64,000 bases of DNA, from contig NZ_PYGC01000004.1 of assembly GCF_003014495.1 (NCBI RefSeq), forward strand, positions 352,126 to 416,125. Reading direction: 5' to 3'. Positions 26,779 to 35,868 of this stretch are shown here, piece after piece (position 1 is the first letter of the stretch; each line of letters starts with the position of its first letter). Under the pieces are notes generated by a model. It saw only the letters and a program-made list of their open reading frames with translations. It was not told the origin of the DNA and made no database searches. The position numbers were made by a program, and so were the translations under genes. The DNA comes from Prolixibacter denitrificans (GTDB taxonomy: Bacteria; Bacteroidota; Bacteroidia; Bacteroidales; Prolixibacteraceae).

Positions 26779-29700
26779 ATGATCCTGTTCTTTAGAGGCA
26801 AATCCAACTTGATTGCCGTTGATGCACACGAGGAAATTAACCAGCAAAACCTCGAAAAACTAATCTGGCTCTTTGACCAGGCGCAACCTATCGACGCCGA
26901 CCATCTGGAAGGCAATTTTGTTGGCCCGCGCAAAGAGATGATTACTCCCTGGAGCACCAACGCAGTCGAAATCACACAAAATATGGGAATTAGCGGCATT
27001 GCCCGCATCGAGGAGTTTTTCCCGGTCGACACCGATTCCCCGCAATTCGACCCGATGTTGCAGGCTTTTTACAAAGGACTCGATCAGCATGTGTTCACCA
27101 TCGATCGGAAACCCGAGCCCATTATTTACATCGATAACATTGCCGATTACAACCAAAAAGAAGGGCTGGCCTTAAGCACTGAAGAAATTGATTACCTGGA
27201 AGGTGTAGCAAAACGAATCGGCCGCAAACTAACCGACAGCGAAGTATTCGGATTTTCGCAGGTCAACTCGGAGCACTGCCGCCACAAAATTTTTAACGGA
27301 AATTTCATAATCGACGGCAAAGAACAACCTTCCACCCTCTTCCACCTCATCAAAAAGACCACCCAAACCAATCCCAACACCATCGTTTCCGCGTACAAAG
27401 ACAATTGCTCCTTCAGCAAAGGTCCTAAAGTTGAACAGTTTGCACCGGCCACACAGGATAAACCCGATTATTTCGTTGTTGAAGATATTGACACCGTGCT
27501 TTCGCTGAAAGCGGAAACACATAACTTCCCAACTACTGTTGAGCCATTCAACGGTGCGGCTACCGGAACTGGTGGAGAAATTCGCGACCGGATTGCGGGC
27601 GGAAAAGGCAGCTATCCCATAGCTGGAACAGCAGTTTATATGACCAGCTATTCGCGCACAGAAGACGGCCGTGAATGGGAAGAAGCGATGGAAGAACGTC
27701 CCTGGTTATACCAAACACCAGAGCAGATTCTGATTAAAGCATCCAACGGGGCGTCTGATTTCGGAAACAAATTCGGACAACCTCTCATTAACGGTTCTCT
27801 ACTCACTTTCGAGCATACCGAGAACTTCAAAAAATATGGTTACGACAAAGTCATCATGCTGGCCGGCGGCATCGGTTACGGCCGCAGTGAAGACAGTCTC
27901 AAAGATACACCTTCGACCGGCGACAAAGTGGTGTTGCTTGGCGGTGATAACTACCGCATCGGAATGGGCGGTGGCGCTGTTTCATCGGTCGATACCGGTG
28001 AGTTCGAAAGCCACATTGAGCTGAACGCTGTACAGCGCGCCAACCCCGAAATGCAGAAGCGTGCCTACAACACCATCCGCGCTTTAGCGGAATCGGGCAA
28101 AAACCCGATTGTTTCCATCCACGATCACGGTGCGGGTGGTCACCTGAACTGCCTCTCTGAGCTGGTAGAAGAAACCGGTGGAAAAATCCATCTGGACAAA
28201 CTTCCGGTTGGTGACCCAACACTTTCCGCCAAGGAAATCGTAGGAAACGAATCGCAAGAACGAATGGGGCTGGTTGTCCGGGAAGAAAACCTCGAACTCA
28301 TCCGTCGCATTGCCGATCGTGAGCGGTCGCCGATGTACGACGTTGGTGAAACCACAGGCGATCACCGATTCACCTTTGAAGATTTCAAAACCGGCGAAAA
28401 ACCCATCGACCTCGATTTGGCCGATATGTTCGGAAAACCACCGGTTACGGTATTGGAGGACACGACCGTTGAAGAAAAATTTGCGCCGATTGCTTACGAG
28501 AACGAAAAAATTACCAGTTACCTGGAACAAGTGCTGCAATTGGAATCAGTTGGTAGCAAGGATTGGCTGACCAACAAAGTGGACCGTTCGGTAACTGGAA
28601 AAATAGCCAAACAGCAATGCGCCGGCGAGCTACAGCTTCCGCTGAATAACCTCGGTGTAATTGCTATCGATTACCAGGGGAAATATGGTATTGCCACTTC
28701 CATCGGTCACGCACCGGTAGCCGGATTGGTTGACGCGCCGAAAGGCTCCATCCTCTCCATCGCCGAGTCGCTGACCAACATCGTTTGGGCACCATTAACG
28801 CACCGTATTAAGGGCGTTTCGCTTTCCGCCAACTGGATGTGGCCGGCCCGTAACCCGGGCGAGAATGCCCGCCTGTACAACGCAGTGGAAGCCGCTTCCG
28901 ATTTTGCCTGCGAACTGGGCATCAACATTCCTACCGGGAAAGATTCTCTTTCGATGACACAGAAATACAAGGATGATGTCGTCCTTGCTCCCGGAACAGT
29001 TATCATTTCCGCATCCGGCGAAGTTTCCGATATCCGCAAAGTAGTGGAACCAGTGCTCGTCAACGACGCATCAAAACCACTATATTATCTCGATTTATCG
29101 GGAGTACCGAAGACACTTGGCGGAAGTTCGTTTGCCCAGATTGTGAACAAGCTGGGAGATGAAGCTCCTACCGTAAAAGAGCCTGCTGCTTTCGTGAAAG
29201 CGTTTAATGCCGTTCAGGACGCCATCGATAATGGTTTAGTAGCTGCTGGCCACGACATATCTGCCGGCGGAATGATTACCGCTCTGCTGGAAATGTGTTT
29301 CGCGCAGAACAAGGGAGGTATTGAAACTGACCTGAGTGCGCTGAATGAAGCTGATTCCGTAAAACTGCTTTTCAGTGAAAACCCGGGATTATTGCTTCAG
29401 GCCAATGATGCAGAAAAGCTTGAGGCACTGATGAACGAAAAAGGTGTCGACTTGATTAAGATTGGACAGCCTTCTGTGAAACGCGAAATCGCTGTTACCA
29501 ACCAAGGAACAGAATTAAACTTCGATATAGATTCGCTCCGTGAACTGTGGTACAAACCTTCATACCTGCTCGACCGGAAACAGAGCGGAAGCAAGCTGGC
29601 GTTGGAACGTTATCAGAACTACAAGAAACAGGCTCTTGAGTTCGACTTCCAGTCATTCGACGGAGAATTTGCCAGTCTGGGCATCGATCCCAAACGTCGC

Positions 29701-30465
29701 CAACCGTGCGGCGTGAAAGCGGCTATCATCCGCGAGAAAGGTGTAAACGGCGATCGCGAAATGGCCTGGAGTCTTTACCTCGCCGGTTTCGATGTAAAAG
29801 ACGTTCACATGACCGACCTCATTAGTGGAAGAGAGACGCTGGAAGAGATCAACATGATAGTTTTCGTTGGCGGCTTCTCCAACTCCGATGTACTGGGTTC
29901 GGCCAAAGGTTGGGCCGGAGCTTTCCGTTACAACGAAAAAGCACGTACAGCACTGGAGAACTTTTACCGTCGCGAAGACACACTGAGTTTGGGTGTTTGT
30001 AACGGTTGCCAGTTGATGATTGAGTTGGATTTGATTTATCCGGAGCATGCAGAGAAAGGTAAAATGCTGCACAACGAATCACATAAATTCGAATCCGGCT
30101 TCATCAATGTGGATATTCAGGAAAACGATTCAGTAATGTTGAAAAATATGGCTGGAAAGCGGTTGGGAATTTGGGTAGCTCACGGAGAAGGCAAATTCAG
30201 CCTGCCGCTGGAGGAAAATGACTATCACATCCCAATGAAATACACCCACGAAGGGTATCCGGGTAACCCGAACGGTTCGGTATTCAACACCGCTGCTGTT
30301 TGTTCGAAAAATGGTCGCCACCTGGCCATGATGCCGCACCTGGAACGGGCTATTTATCCATGGCAATGGGGAACTTATCCCTCAGCTCACAAAGACGACA
30401 AAGTGACTCCGTGGATTGAGGCATTCGTCAACGCGAGGAAATGGATTGAAAATCAGCAGCAATAA
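26779..30465 (+). CDS. purL: Phosphoribosylformylglycinamidine synthase, single-chain
   Basis: 1228 residues, the large one-chain PurL. It converts FGAR, glutamine and ATP into FGAM in the fourth step of purine synthesis. The N-terminal PurS-like part is followed by the two AIR-synthase-like ATP-binding halves (HNFPTTVEPFNGAATGTGGEIRD, SIHDHGAGGHLNC, AAGHDISAGGM). The C-terminal glutaminase domain has its nucleophile in GVCNGCQLM and the His/Glu pair in MMPHLERAIYPWQWG. Length and all motifs are intact. A promoter element precedes it and a strong hairpin ends it, so it is monocistronic. Confidence 0.97.
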   Translation: MILFFRGKSNLIAVDAHEEINQQNLEKLIWLFDQAQPIDADHLEGNFVGPRKEMITPWSTNAVEITQNMGISGIARIEEFFPVDTDSPQFDPMLQAFYKGLDQHVFTIDRKPEPIIYIDNIADYNQKEGLALSTEEIDYLEGVAKRIGRKLTDSEVFGFSQVNSEHCRHKIFNGNFIIDGKEQPSTLFHLIKKTTQTNPNTIVSAYKDNCSFSKGPKVEQFAPATQDKPDYFVVEDIDTVLSLKAETHNFPTTVEPFNGAATGTGGEIRDRIAGGKGSYPIAGTAVYMTSYSRTEDGREWEEAMEERPWLYQTPEQILIKASNGASDFGNKFGQPLINGSLLTFEHTENFKKYGYDKVIMLAGGIGYGRSEDSLKDTPSTGDKVVLLGGDNYRIGMGGGAVSSVDTGEFESHIELNAVQRANPEMQKRAYNTIRALAESGKNPIVSIHDHGAGGHLNCLSELVEETGGKIHLDKLPVGDPTLSAKEIVGNESQERMGLVVREENLELIRRIADRERSPMYDVGETTGDHRFTFEDFKTGEKPIDLDLADMFGKPPVTVLEDTTVEEKFAPIAYENEKITSYLEQVLQLESVGSKDWLTNKVDRSVTGKIAKQQCAGELQLPLNNLGVIAIDYQGKYGIATSIGHAPVAGLVDAPKGSILSIAESLTNIVWAPLTHRIKGVSLSANWMWPARNPGENARLYNAVEAASDFACELGINIPTGKDSLSMTQKYKDDVVLAPGTVIISASGEVSDIRKVVEPVLVNDASKPLYYLDLSGVPKTLGGSSFAQIVNKLGDEAPTVKEPAAFVKAFNAVQDAIDNGLVAAGHDISAGGMITALLEMCFAQNKGGIETDLSALNEADSVKLLFSENPGLLLQANDAEKLEALMNEKGVDLIKIGQPSVKREIAVTNQGTELNFDIDSLRELWYKPSYLLDRKQSGSKLALERYQNYKKQALEFDFQSFDGEFASLGIDPKRRQPCGVKAAIIREKGVNGDREMAWSLYLAGFDVKDVHMTDLISGRETLEEINMIVFVGGFSNSDVLGSAKGWAGAFRYNEKARTALENFYRREDTLSLGVCNGCQLMIELDLIYPEHAEKGKMLHNESHKFESGFINVDIQENDSVMLKNMAGKRLGIWVAHGEGKFSLPLEENDYHIPMKYTHEGYPGNPNGSVFNTAAVCSKNGRHLAMMPHLERAIYPWQWGTYPSAHKDDKVTPWIEAFVNARKWIENQQQ

Positions 30466-30471
30466 AATAAC

Positions 30472-30510
30472 AGGAGCCGGCTCTATAGTCTGGCTCCTTT
30501 TCTTTTTCCC
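30472..30510 (+). terminator. Terminator of purL
   Basis: 7-bp stem (aggagcc / ggctcct) with a 13-base loop, followed by a T-rich run, 6 bases after the stop codon. Confidence 0.88.
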
Positions 30511-30586
30511 ACCATCTGATATTCCCTCAAAGTTTACTAACTTTATGATGAGTATTGACGATGTATCTCTAATCAAGCAGAGCTAA

Positions 30587-32680
30587 ATGAGCCTCAAATC
30601 TGTTTTTGTAACTGTTATTTTCCTTTTTGTCGGCCTGACAGCTCAATGCCAGCCGTTGTCTGTTCCCGACACGCTAAAACAAAAGTTACAAGGTCTGTCT
30701 GAGTCAGAACAGGCCCAAACACTGATTAATAACTCTACTTCATTTCTACCCGCCAAATCCGAATTGGCACGTTTTCTCTGTAATGAAGCTCTAACAAAGC
30801 TGGAACAGACAGAAAAGGATCATCCCAAGCTTATCGCCAAAGCAAATTACGTTATCGGAGAATCGTATTACTACGAAAGTGATTTTAAAACGGCCCGCCC
30901 TTATTATGAAAAAGCATGCAGTATGTTTCAGACGATAGGCGATACTTCACTTTGCGCCGAGACCAAAAACTGCATTGGCCTCACTTATTATTATACAGGA
31001 GAGTTCAACAAGGCAATTCAGGAATTTATCAATGCCTACAATCTTTATTCTGAGCTCAAACAAAAAAGCGACATGGCTGATATGCTTACCAATATCGCCA
31101 TGATCCAAAAAGAAACCGGTGACAATGCAAAGGCAATGAAAAATTATGTCGACGCATTGGCGGTGGAAGAAGAACTGGGAGACAGCTCCAGCATCGCGAT
31201 TATTTCAAACGGTATTGGCTTGTTAAATATGGACCGAGATAGTCTCGACCTCGCATCACAATACCTTAACCGGGCAAAAGACATTTTTCACCGACTGGGA
31301 CAGGTTTCGCGGGAAGCTTCGGTGTTGCATAATCTGGGCATGATTTTTCAGAAGAAAAACGAATATCAACGTTCGCTTCCCTATCTCCGCAAGGCAAAAG
31401 AGCTGTTTAAAGAAGAGGGAGACATTATGGGCGAAGCTTATGTTCTGCACGGAATGGGAACAGCTATGTCCAAACTAAAGCTGTATAATCAGGCTGAAAA
31501 AGACTACCTCGAAGCATTAAGTCTTGCCAAAGAACACGATCTCCCGTTGCTCATCAGGGACACCTATAAGAACCTGTACGAGTTCCATAACGATAGAAAC
31601 GAGTATAAAAAAGCGCTGAAGTATCATGTCATGTACACCCAGCTGAAAGACAGCCTCTTCAACAAGGAGAAAGCAGACCAGTTGGCCAAAATACAAACAC
31701 AGTACGAAACGGAAAAAAATGCCCGTGAAGTTCAGAATCTAAAACTCGAAAATGAGCTGAAAGAAAGCAGGCTGAAAAGAAATATCCTGGAAAACAAAAT
31801 TGCCTATGGTCTGGCCGGCATCTTTCTTATCATTCTAATCATTTTATTGAATCGTTTTCTGGAAAACCGACAGGCTAACCGGCTACTTGAGTCGAAGAAC
31901 AAAGAGATTGAAATTCAAAAAGCAGAACTGGAGGATCTCAACCACGCCTACCGGGAAATGAACAAGGAGTTGCGTACCCTGAATTCAGAAAAAGATACGT
32001 TCTTCTCCATCATTGCTCACGATTTAAAGAATCCTTTTCACGCACTACTGGGTTTATCGTTCTTATTAAAAGAAGATTATCCCAAACTGACGGACCATGA
32101 GCGGGTCAATTTTGCGGGCGAAATCAACCAGACCAGTATTAAGATATTCCAGATGCTCGAAAACCTGTTGGCATGGGCCCGCACACAGACCAACCAAATT
32201 GAATACAATCCGGAATACATCAATCTGAGTGAATTTGCAGAGGAGTTGTACGAGAATACCATCACCCAAGCTCACCAAAAGGACATATTTCTTTCGTTTG
32301 ACATTCGGCGACAACATCAGGTTTATGCCGATGCCTTGATGCTGGAAACGGTAATAAAAAACCTTATTACCAACGGAATCAAATTCACTCCCAGAGGAGG
32401 TGCTGTCCGGGTAAAATCGGAGCTGGAACCCGAAAGCAACTTTATTAAAATCTCGGTATTTGATACCGGTGTAGGACTCACACCGGAAGAACAGGGCAAA
32501 TTATTCCGCATCGACAGGCACCTGAAAAAGACAGGCACCGACAGCGAAGAAGGCTCAGGACTTGGATTACTTGTTTGTCAGGAATTTGTCAAAAAAAACG
32601 GAGGGAAAATCGGCGTCACCAGTGAACCAGGCAAAGGCAGTCATTTTTGGATTACAATGCCCATTTCAGATAGAACATAA
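30587..32680 (+). CDS. TPR-containing sensor histidine kinase
   Basis: 697 residues. A signal peptide (about 1-22) is followed by tetratricopeptide-like repeats (about 70-370) that would lie in the periplasm. Next come a coiled coil, one membrane helix near 405-423 and a second coiled coil. The HisKA box has the phospho-acceptor His in IAHDLKNPF (near 478), and the HATPase domain has the N box NLITNGIKF, FDTGVGLTPEEQ and GSGLGLLVCQEF. There is no fused receiver and no response regulator next door, so the partner is unknown. TPR kinases of this layout are common in Bacteroidota. Confidence 0.92.
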   Translation: MSLKSVFVTVIFLFVGLTAQCQPLSVPDTLKQKLQGLSESEQAQTLINNSTSFLPAKSELARFLCNEALTKLEQTEKDHPKLIAKANYVIGESYYYESDFKTARPYYEKACSMFQTIGDTSLCAETKNCIGLTYYYTGEFNKAIQEFINAYNLYSELKQKSDMADMLTNIAMIQKETGDNAKAMKNYVDALAVEEELGDSSSIAIISNGIGLLNMDRDSLDLASQYLNRAKDIFHRLGQVSREASVLHNLGMIFQKKNEYQRSLPYLRKAKELFKEEGDIMGEAYVLHGMGTAMSKLKLYNQAEKDYLEALSLAKEHDLPLLIRDTYKNLYEFHNDRNEYKKALKYHVMYTQLKDSLFNKEKADQLAKIQTQYETEKNAREVQNLKLENELKESRLKRNILENKIAYGLAGIFLIILIILLNRFLENRQANRLLESKNKEIEIQKAELEDLNHAYREMNKELRTLNSEKDTFFSIIAHDLKNPFHALLGLSFLLKEDYPKLTDHERVNFAGEINQTSIKIFQMLENLLAWARTQTNQIEYNPEYINLSEFAEELYENTITQAHQKDIFLSFDIRRQHQVYADALMLETVIKNLITNGIKFTPRGGAVRVKSELEPESNFIKISVFDTGVGLTPEEQGKLFRIDRHLKKTGTDSEEGSGLGLLVCQEFVKKNGGKIGVTSEPGKGSHFWITMPISDRT

Positions 32681-32813
32681 TATTTTAAAATAGTCTTTCC
32701 CATTTTTCATTCGATGAACAGATCCGTACGTTCGTCAGAAAGTTTTCAACGTTTATTAACAAAACTTTTTTCTCGCTGCCCCTTTTTGTAAATTAAGTTC
32801 AAATAGATCGAAA

Positions 32814-33086
32814 ATGGAGCATTTCCGTAAAATAAATTATGCCCATATTAAGGAATACATCCTCCAGTCCTCCCGGAGTGGAAAGACTCTTCATCTCTCC
32901 GATTTTGATGCAAAATTCTGGTTACACCACGAAAAGGTGAACCTCGACCAGATTAAAGCGATTTATCGCTTGTTGGGTAATATTCAAAATGTTATCATCC
33001 CATCGGGAGACTATAAAGGACTATATTTCTTTTCGGAACGGGAAAATGTCTTCTATAAATACGAGAGCACCGCAGTAACTGTATAG
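32814..33086 (+). CDS. Hypothetical protein, 90 aa
   Basis: I do not recognise this small protein. The 90 residues have no signal or membrane segment; the composition suggests a compact alpha/beta fold (HIKEYILQS, LHLSDFDAKFWLH, VIIPSGDYKGLYFF). It starts with a clean ATG in a spacer after the kinase gene and lies 35 bases before the methyltransferase gene, on the same strand. Function unknown. Confidence 0.6.
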   Translation: MEHFRKINYAHIKEYILQSSRSGKTLHLSDFDAKFWLHHEKVNLDQIKAIYRLLGNIQNVIIPSGDYKGLYFFSERENVFYKYESTAVTV

Positions 33087-33095
33087 GTAATTTTC

Positions 33096-33103
33096 TTACT
33101 TTG
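33096..33103 (+). promoter_or_regulatory. Near-consensus promoter element (TTACTTTG)
   Basis: Seven of eight positions match TAnnTTTG, 18 bases before the ATG at 33122. It overlaps the TTG that would extend the next frame upstream, supporting the later ATG. Confidence 0.45.
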
Positions 33104-33121
33104 CGGGGTCAATCGTATACC

Positions 33122-33847
33122 ATGGGAGTTTTAACCAGAGAACATGATCCGATGGGAGCTGCCATATGGGATTATTACACAGCTGCCAAAGACCATCAAA
33201 TTACAGTAAAGACAGACATTGCGGAAGACGAGGAGTTATCCCCCGCCTATCTTTTCAGAGATTTCGACCAGATGCCGGAGATTGAGCAATCGGCACTGGA
33301 TAAAACCATCGGCCACGTACTTGACGTAGGTGCCGGTGCCGGTTCACATGCACTTTGGCTTCAGGAAAAAGGATTAAAAGTAACCGCCCTGGATATTTCT
33401 CCTTTTGCCTGCCAAACGATGAAAGAAAGAGGCGTTCAGGATGTTCGTTTACTCGATGTCATGCAGATGAAGGACGAACAATTCGACACCATTTTACTGT
33501 TAATGAATGGACTGGGAATTTCTGGCACACCACAAGGACTTGATCTTTTACTAAATCATCTGGGCACATTACTCAAACCTGGCGGACAAATTTTGGCTGA
33601 TTCAGCTGATTTACTCCATCTGTTTACCGACGAAAACGGTGAAGCCTGGATAGATTTAAATTCAGACAAATACTATGGACAGGTTGAGTACCGTTTAAGT
33701 TACCGGGATGTAGAAGGCATTCCTTTCAATTGGCTTTTTGTTGACCAGGAAACACTCACATTGACAGCGCAAAAAAATAAATTACAGGTAGTCGATATGA
33801 TAGAAGGTTCCCATCATGATTACCTTTCAGTATTAAAAAAAATTTGA
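33122..33847 (+). CDS. SAM-dependent methyltransferase
   Basis: 241 residues from ATG 33122; an upstream in-frame TTG at 33101 is rejected because a promoter-like element overlaps it. The class I Rossmann motif I is DVGAGAGSHALWL, motif II VTALDISPFA, and the later motif is FDTILLLMNGLG. This is the general methyltransferase fold; the substrate cannot be told. It ends one base before the DUF4954 gene, so the two are probably co-transcribed. Confidence 0.85.
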   Translation: MGVLTREHDPMGAAIWDYYTAAKDHQITVKTDIAEDEELSPAYLFRDFDQMPEIEQSALDKTIGHVLDVGAGAGSHALWLQEKGLKVTALDISPFACQTMKERGVQDVRLLDVMQMKDEQFDTILLLMNGLGISGTPQGLDLLLNHLGTLLKPGGQILADSADLLHLFTDENGEAWIDLNSDKYYGQVEYRLSYRDVEGIPFNWLFVDQETLTLTAQKNKLQVVDMIEGSHHDYLSVLKKI

Positions 33848-33848
33848 A

Positions 33849-35840
33849 ATGGCTCACACCAACAGAAAACTGACATCCGATGAAATTGAAAAACTGGAAC
33901 AACGACATTGCACGGCGGAAGACTGGAATCAGATTACTGTTCCACATGATTTCGATATCCGAAACCTCCGAAACGTGCACTTTTATGGGACCAACGTACT
34001 GGGCCGCTTCGACAAAAAAATTAAGTTTTTCAACGGAATAGAAAAACCGACCGGGATATACGATGCCTCATTGCACAACTGCACCATCGGCGATAATGTG
34101 CTCATTCGCGGCGTACAACATCTTATCGCCAATTACGACATTGAAGAAGATGTAGTGATTAAAAATACCGACCAGGTTGTCGTAACCGAATCTTCTACTT
34201 TTGGTAACGGTACGATGGTGGCTGTTCTCGATGAATCCGGCGGACGCTCAATCCCGATTTACGACCATCTTTCGGCACACCTCGCATACATGATGACACT
34301 CTATCGTCACCGACGCGATTTACAGGAAAAACTATTTGCCTGGGTGGAACAATATGCCGAGAGTCGCCGGGCGGAAAGAGGATTCATTGGAAAAGGCACG
34401 CGAATACTGAATTGTCACTCCATTATCAATGTATATTTTGGCCCTTACACACTGGCGGAAGGCGTTCACCGGCTGGAGAATGCGACCCTAAACAGCAAAA
34501 TGGAATCACCCGTTGTTTTGGGAGCCGGAGTTATTGGCCGCAATTTTATCGTCAGTTCCGGTTCTGAAATCTCCGACGGAGCCATTGTAGAAAATTGCTT
34601 CATCGGGCAGGGCTGCCAGTTAAGCAAACAATACTCGGCTGAGAACTCGCTGTTCTTTGCCAACTGCCAGGGTTTTCACGGGGAAGCATGCTCCATATTT
34701 GCCGGCCCATACACCGTCACCCACCATAAATCGACTTTGTTGATTGCCGGAATGTTCTCATTTCTGAATGCAGGTTCCGGTTCGAACCAAAGTAACCACA
34801 TGTACAAACTTGGGCCGATTCACCACGGTATTGTACAACGCGGTTCGAAAACAGCCAGTGACTCTTACTTATTGTGGCCCGCTAAAATCGGTCCCTTCAC
34901 TTTAGTTATGGGACGTCACTACAAGAATTCTGATACGTCGGATTTACCTTTCTCCTATATGATCGAGAACAAAGACGAGAGTTACCTGATGCCTGGAATC
35001 AACCTCCGGAGCGTTGGTACCATTCGTGACGCCATCAAATGGCCACGAAGAGACCGACGAACCGACCCCGATATGCTCGACTTTATTAACTTCAACCTGC
35101 TTAGCCCGTTTACCATTCAGAAGATGTTGCGAGGCCAGCAGGTTCTCGAAGACTTACAAAATATTTCAGGAAAAACATCCCAGACCTACTCCTACAGTTC
35201 AACCATTATCAAGAACTCCTCGCTTCAGAAAGGTTGGCAATTGTATAATATGGGAATCACCAAGTTTTTAGGTAACTCGGTGATCACCCGATTAAAGGAC
35301 TCGGGAATAAAAACTGAAGAAGAGATGCGTCAGCGTCTCACTCCTGGTACCGAAATCGGTGAGGGAGAATGGATTGACCTGGGCGGATTGATTGCTCCCA
35401 AAAAAGAGGTTTCATCACTGATGAACAAGATTGAGGCAGGAGAAATCACGGAGTTAACAGAAGCACGTGAATGGTTTGCGCGTCTCCACAGCAACTATTA
35501 CGAATATGAATGGACGTGGGCTTCTCACCTACTGGAAAAAAGGCTTGGAAAATCGATTTCCGAGATGACCATCAGCGACATCAAGGGAATGGTAGAACGC
35601 TGGAAAGAAAGTGTTGTTTCACTCGACCGCATGCTTTACGACGATGCCAGGAAGGAATTCACACTAAAATCACAAACCGGTTTCGGTTCGGACGGAAATG
35701 AAGAAACACGTTCACAAGACTTTGAGGTGGTAAGAGGAACCTTTGAAAACAATCAATTTGTTCGGGAAATTCTGGATCATATCGAACGAAAATCCCGACT
35801 GGCCGACATCATGCTCGAACAGTTAAATCAACTACAATAA
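33849..35840 (+). CDS. DUF4954-family protein with left-handed beta-helix
   Basis: 663 residues. The middle third carries hexapeptide-like turns (CTIGDNVLIRGV, ITRNFIVSSGSEISDGAIVENCFIGQGC-type runs), which build a left-handed parallel beta-helix like those of sugar acyltransferases. The C-terminal part is helical (EAGEITELTEAREWFARL). This matches DUF4954 proteins of Bacteroidota, which have no established function; a nucleotide-sugar acyltransferase-like activity is only a guess. There is no signal peptide, so it is cytoplasmic. A terminator follows directly. Confidence 0.75.
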   Translation: MAHTNRKLTSDEIEKLEQRHCTAEDWNQITVPHDFDIRNLRNVHFYGTNVLGRFDKKIKFFNGIEKPTGIYDASLHNCTIGDNVLIRGVQHLIANYDIEEDVVIKNTDQVVVTESSTFGNGTMVAVLDESGGRSIPIYDHLSAHLAYMMTLYRHRRDLQEKLFAWVEQYAESRRAERGFIGKGTRILNCHSIINVYFGPYTLAEGVHRLENATLNSKMESPVVLGAGVIGRNFIVSSGSEISDGAIVENCFIGQGCQLSKQYSAENSLFFANCQGFHGEACSIFAGPYTVTHHKSTLLIAGMFSFLNAGSGSNQSNHMYKLGPIHHGIVQRGSKTASDSYLLWPAKIGPFTLVMGRHYKNSDTSDLPFSYMIENKDESYLMPGINLRSVGTIRDAIKWPRRDRRTDPDMLDFINFNLLSPFTIQKMLRGQQVLEDLQNISGKTSQTYSYSSTIIKNSSLQKGWQLYNMGITKFLGNSVITRLKDSGIKTEEEMRQRLTPGTEIGEGEWIDLGGLIAPKKEVSSLMNKIEAGEITELTEAREWFARLHSNYYEYEWTWASHLLEKRLGKSISEMTISDIKGMVERWKESVVSLDRMLYDDARKEFTLKSQTGFGSDGNEETRSQDFEVVRGTFENNQFVREILDHIERKSRLADIMLEQLNQLQ

Positions 35841-35843
35841 ATG

Positions 35844-35867
35844 AAAGCCGGAGATTCCGGCTTTTTT
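35844..35867 (+). terminator. Terminator between convergent genes
   Basis: Stem aaagccgga / tccggcttt with a 3-base loop and a T-run on the plus strand, between the ends of the DUF4954 gene and the OmpA-family gene. It is nearly symmetric, so it may also serve the minus-strand gene. Confidence 0.85.
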
Positions 35868-35868
35868 A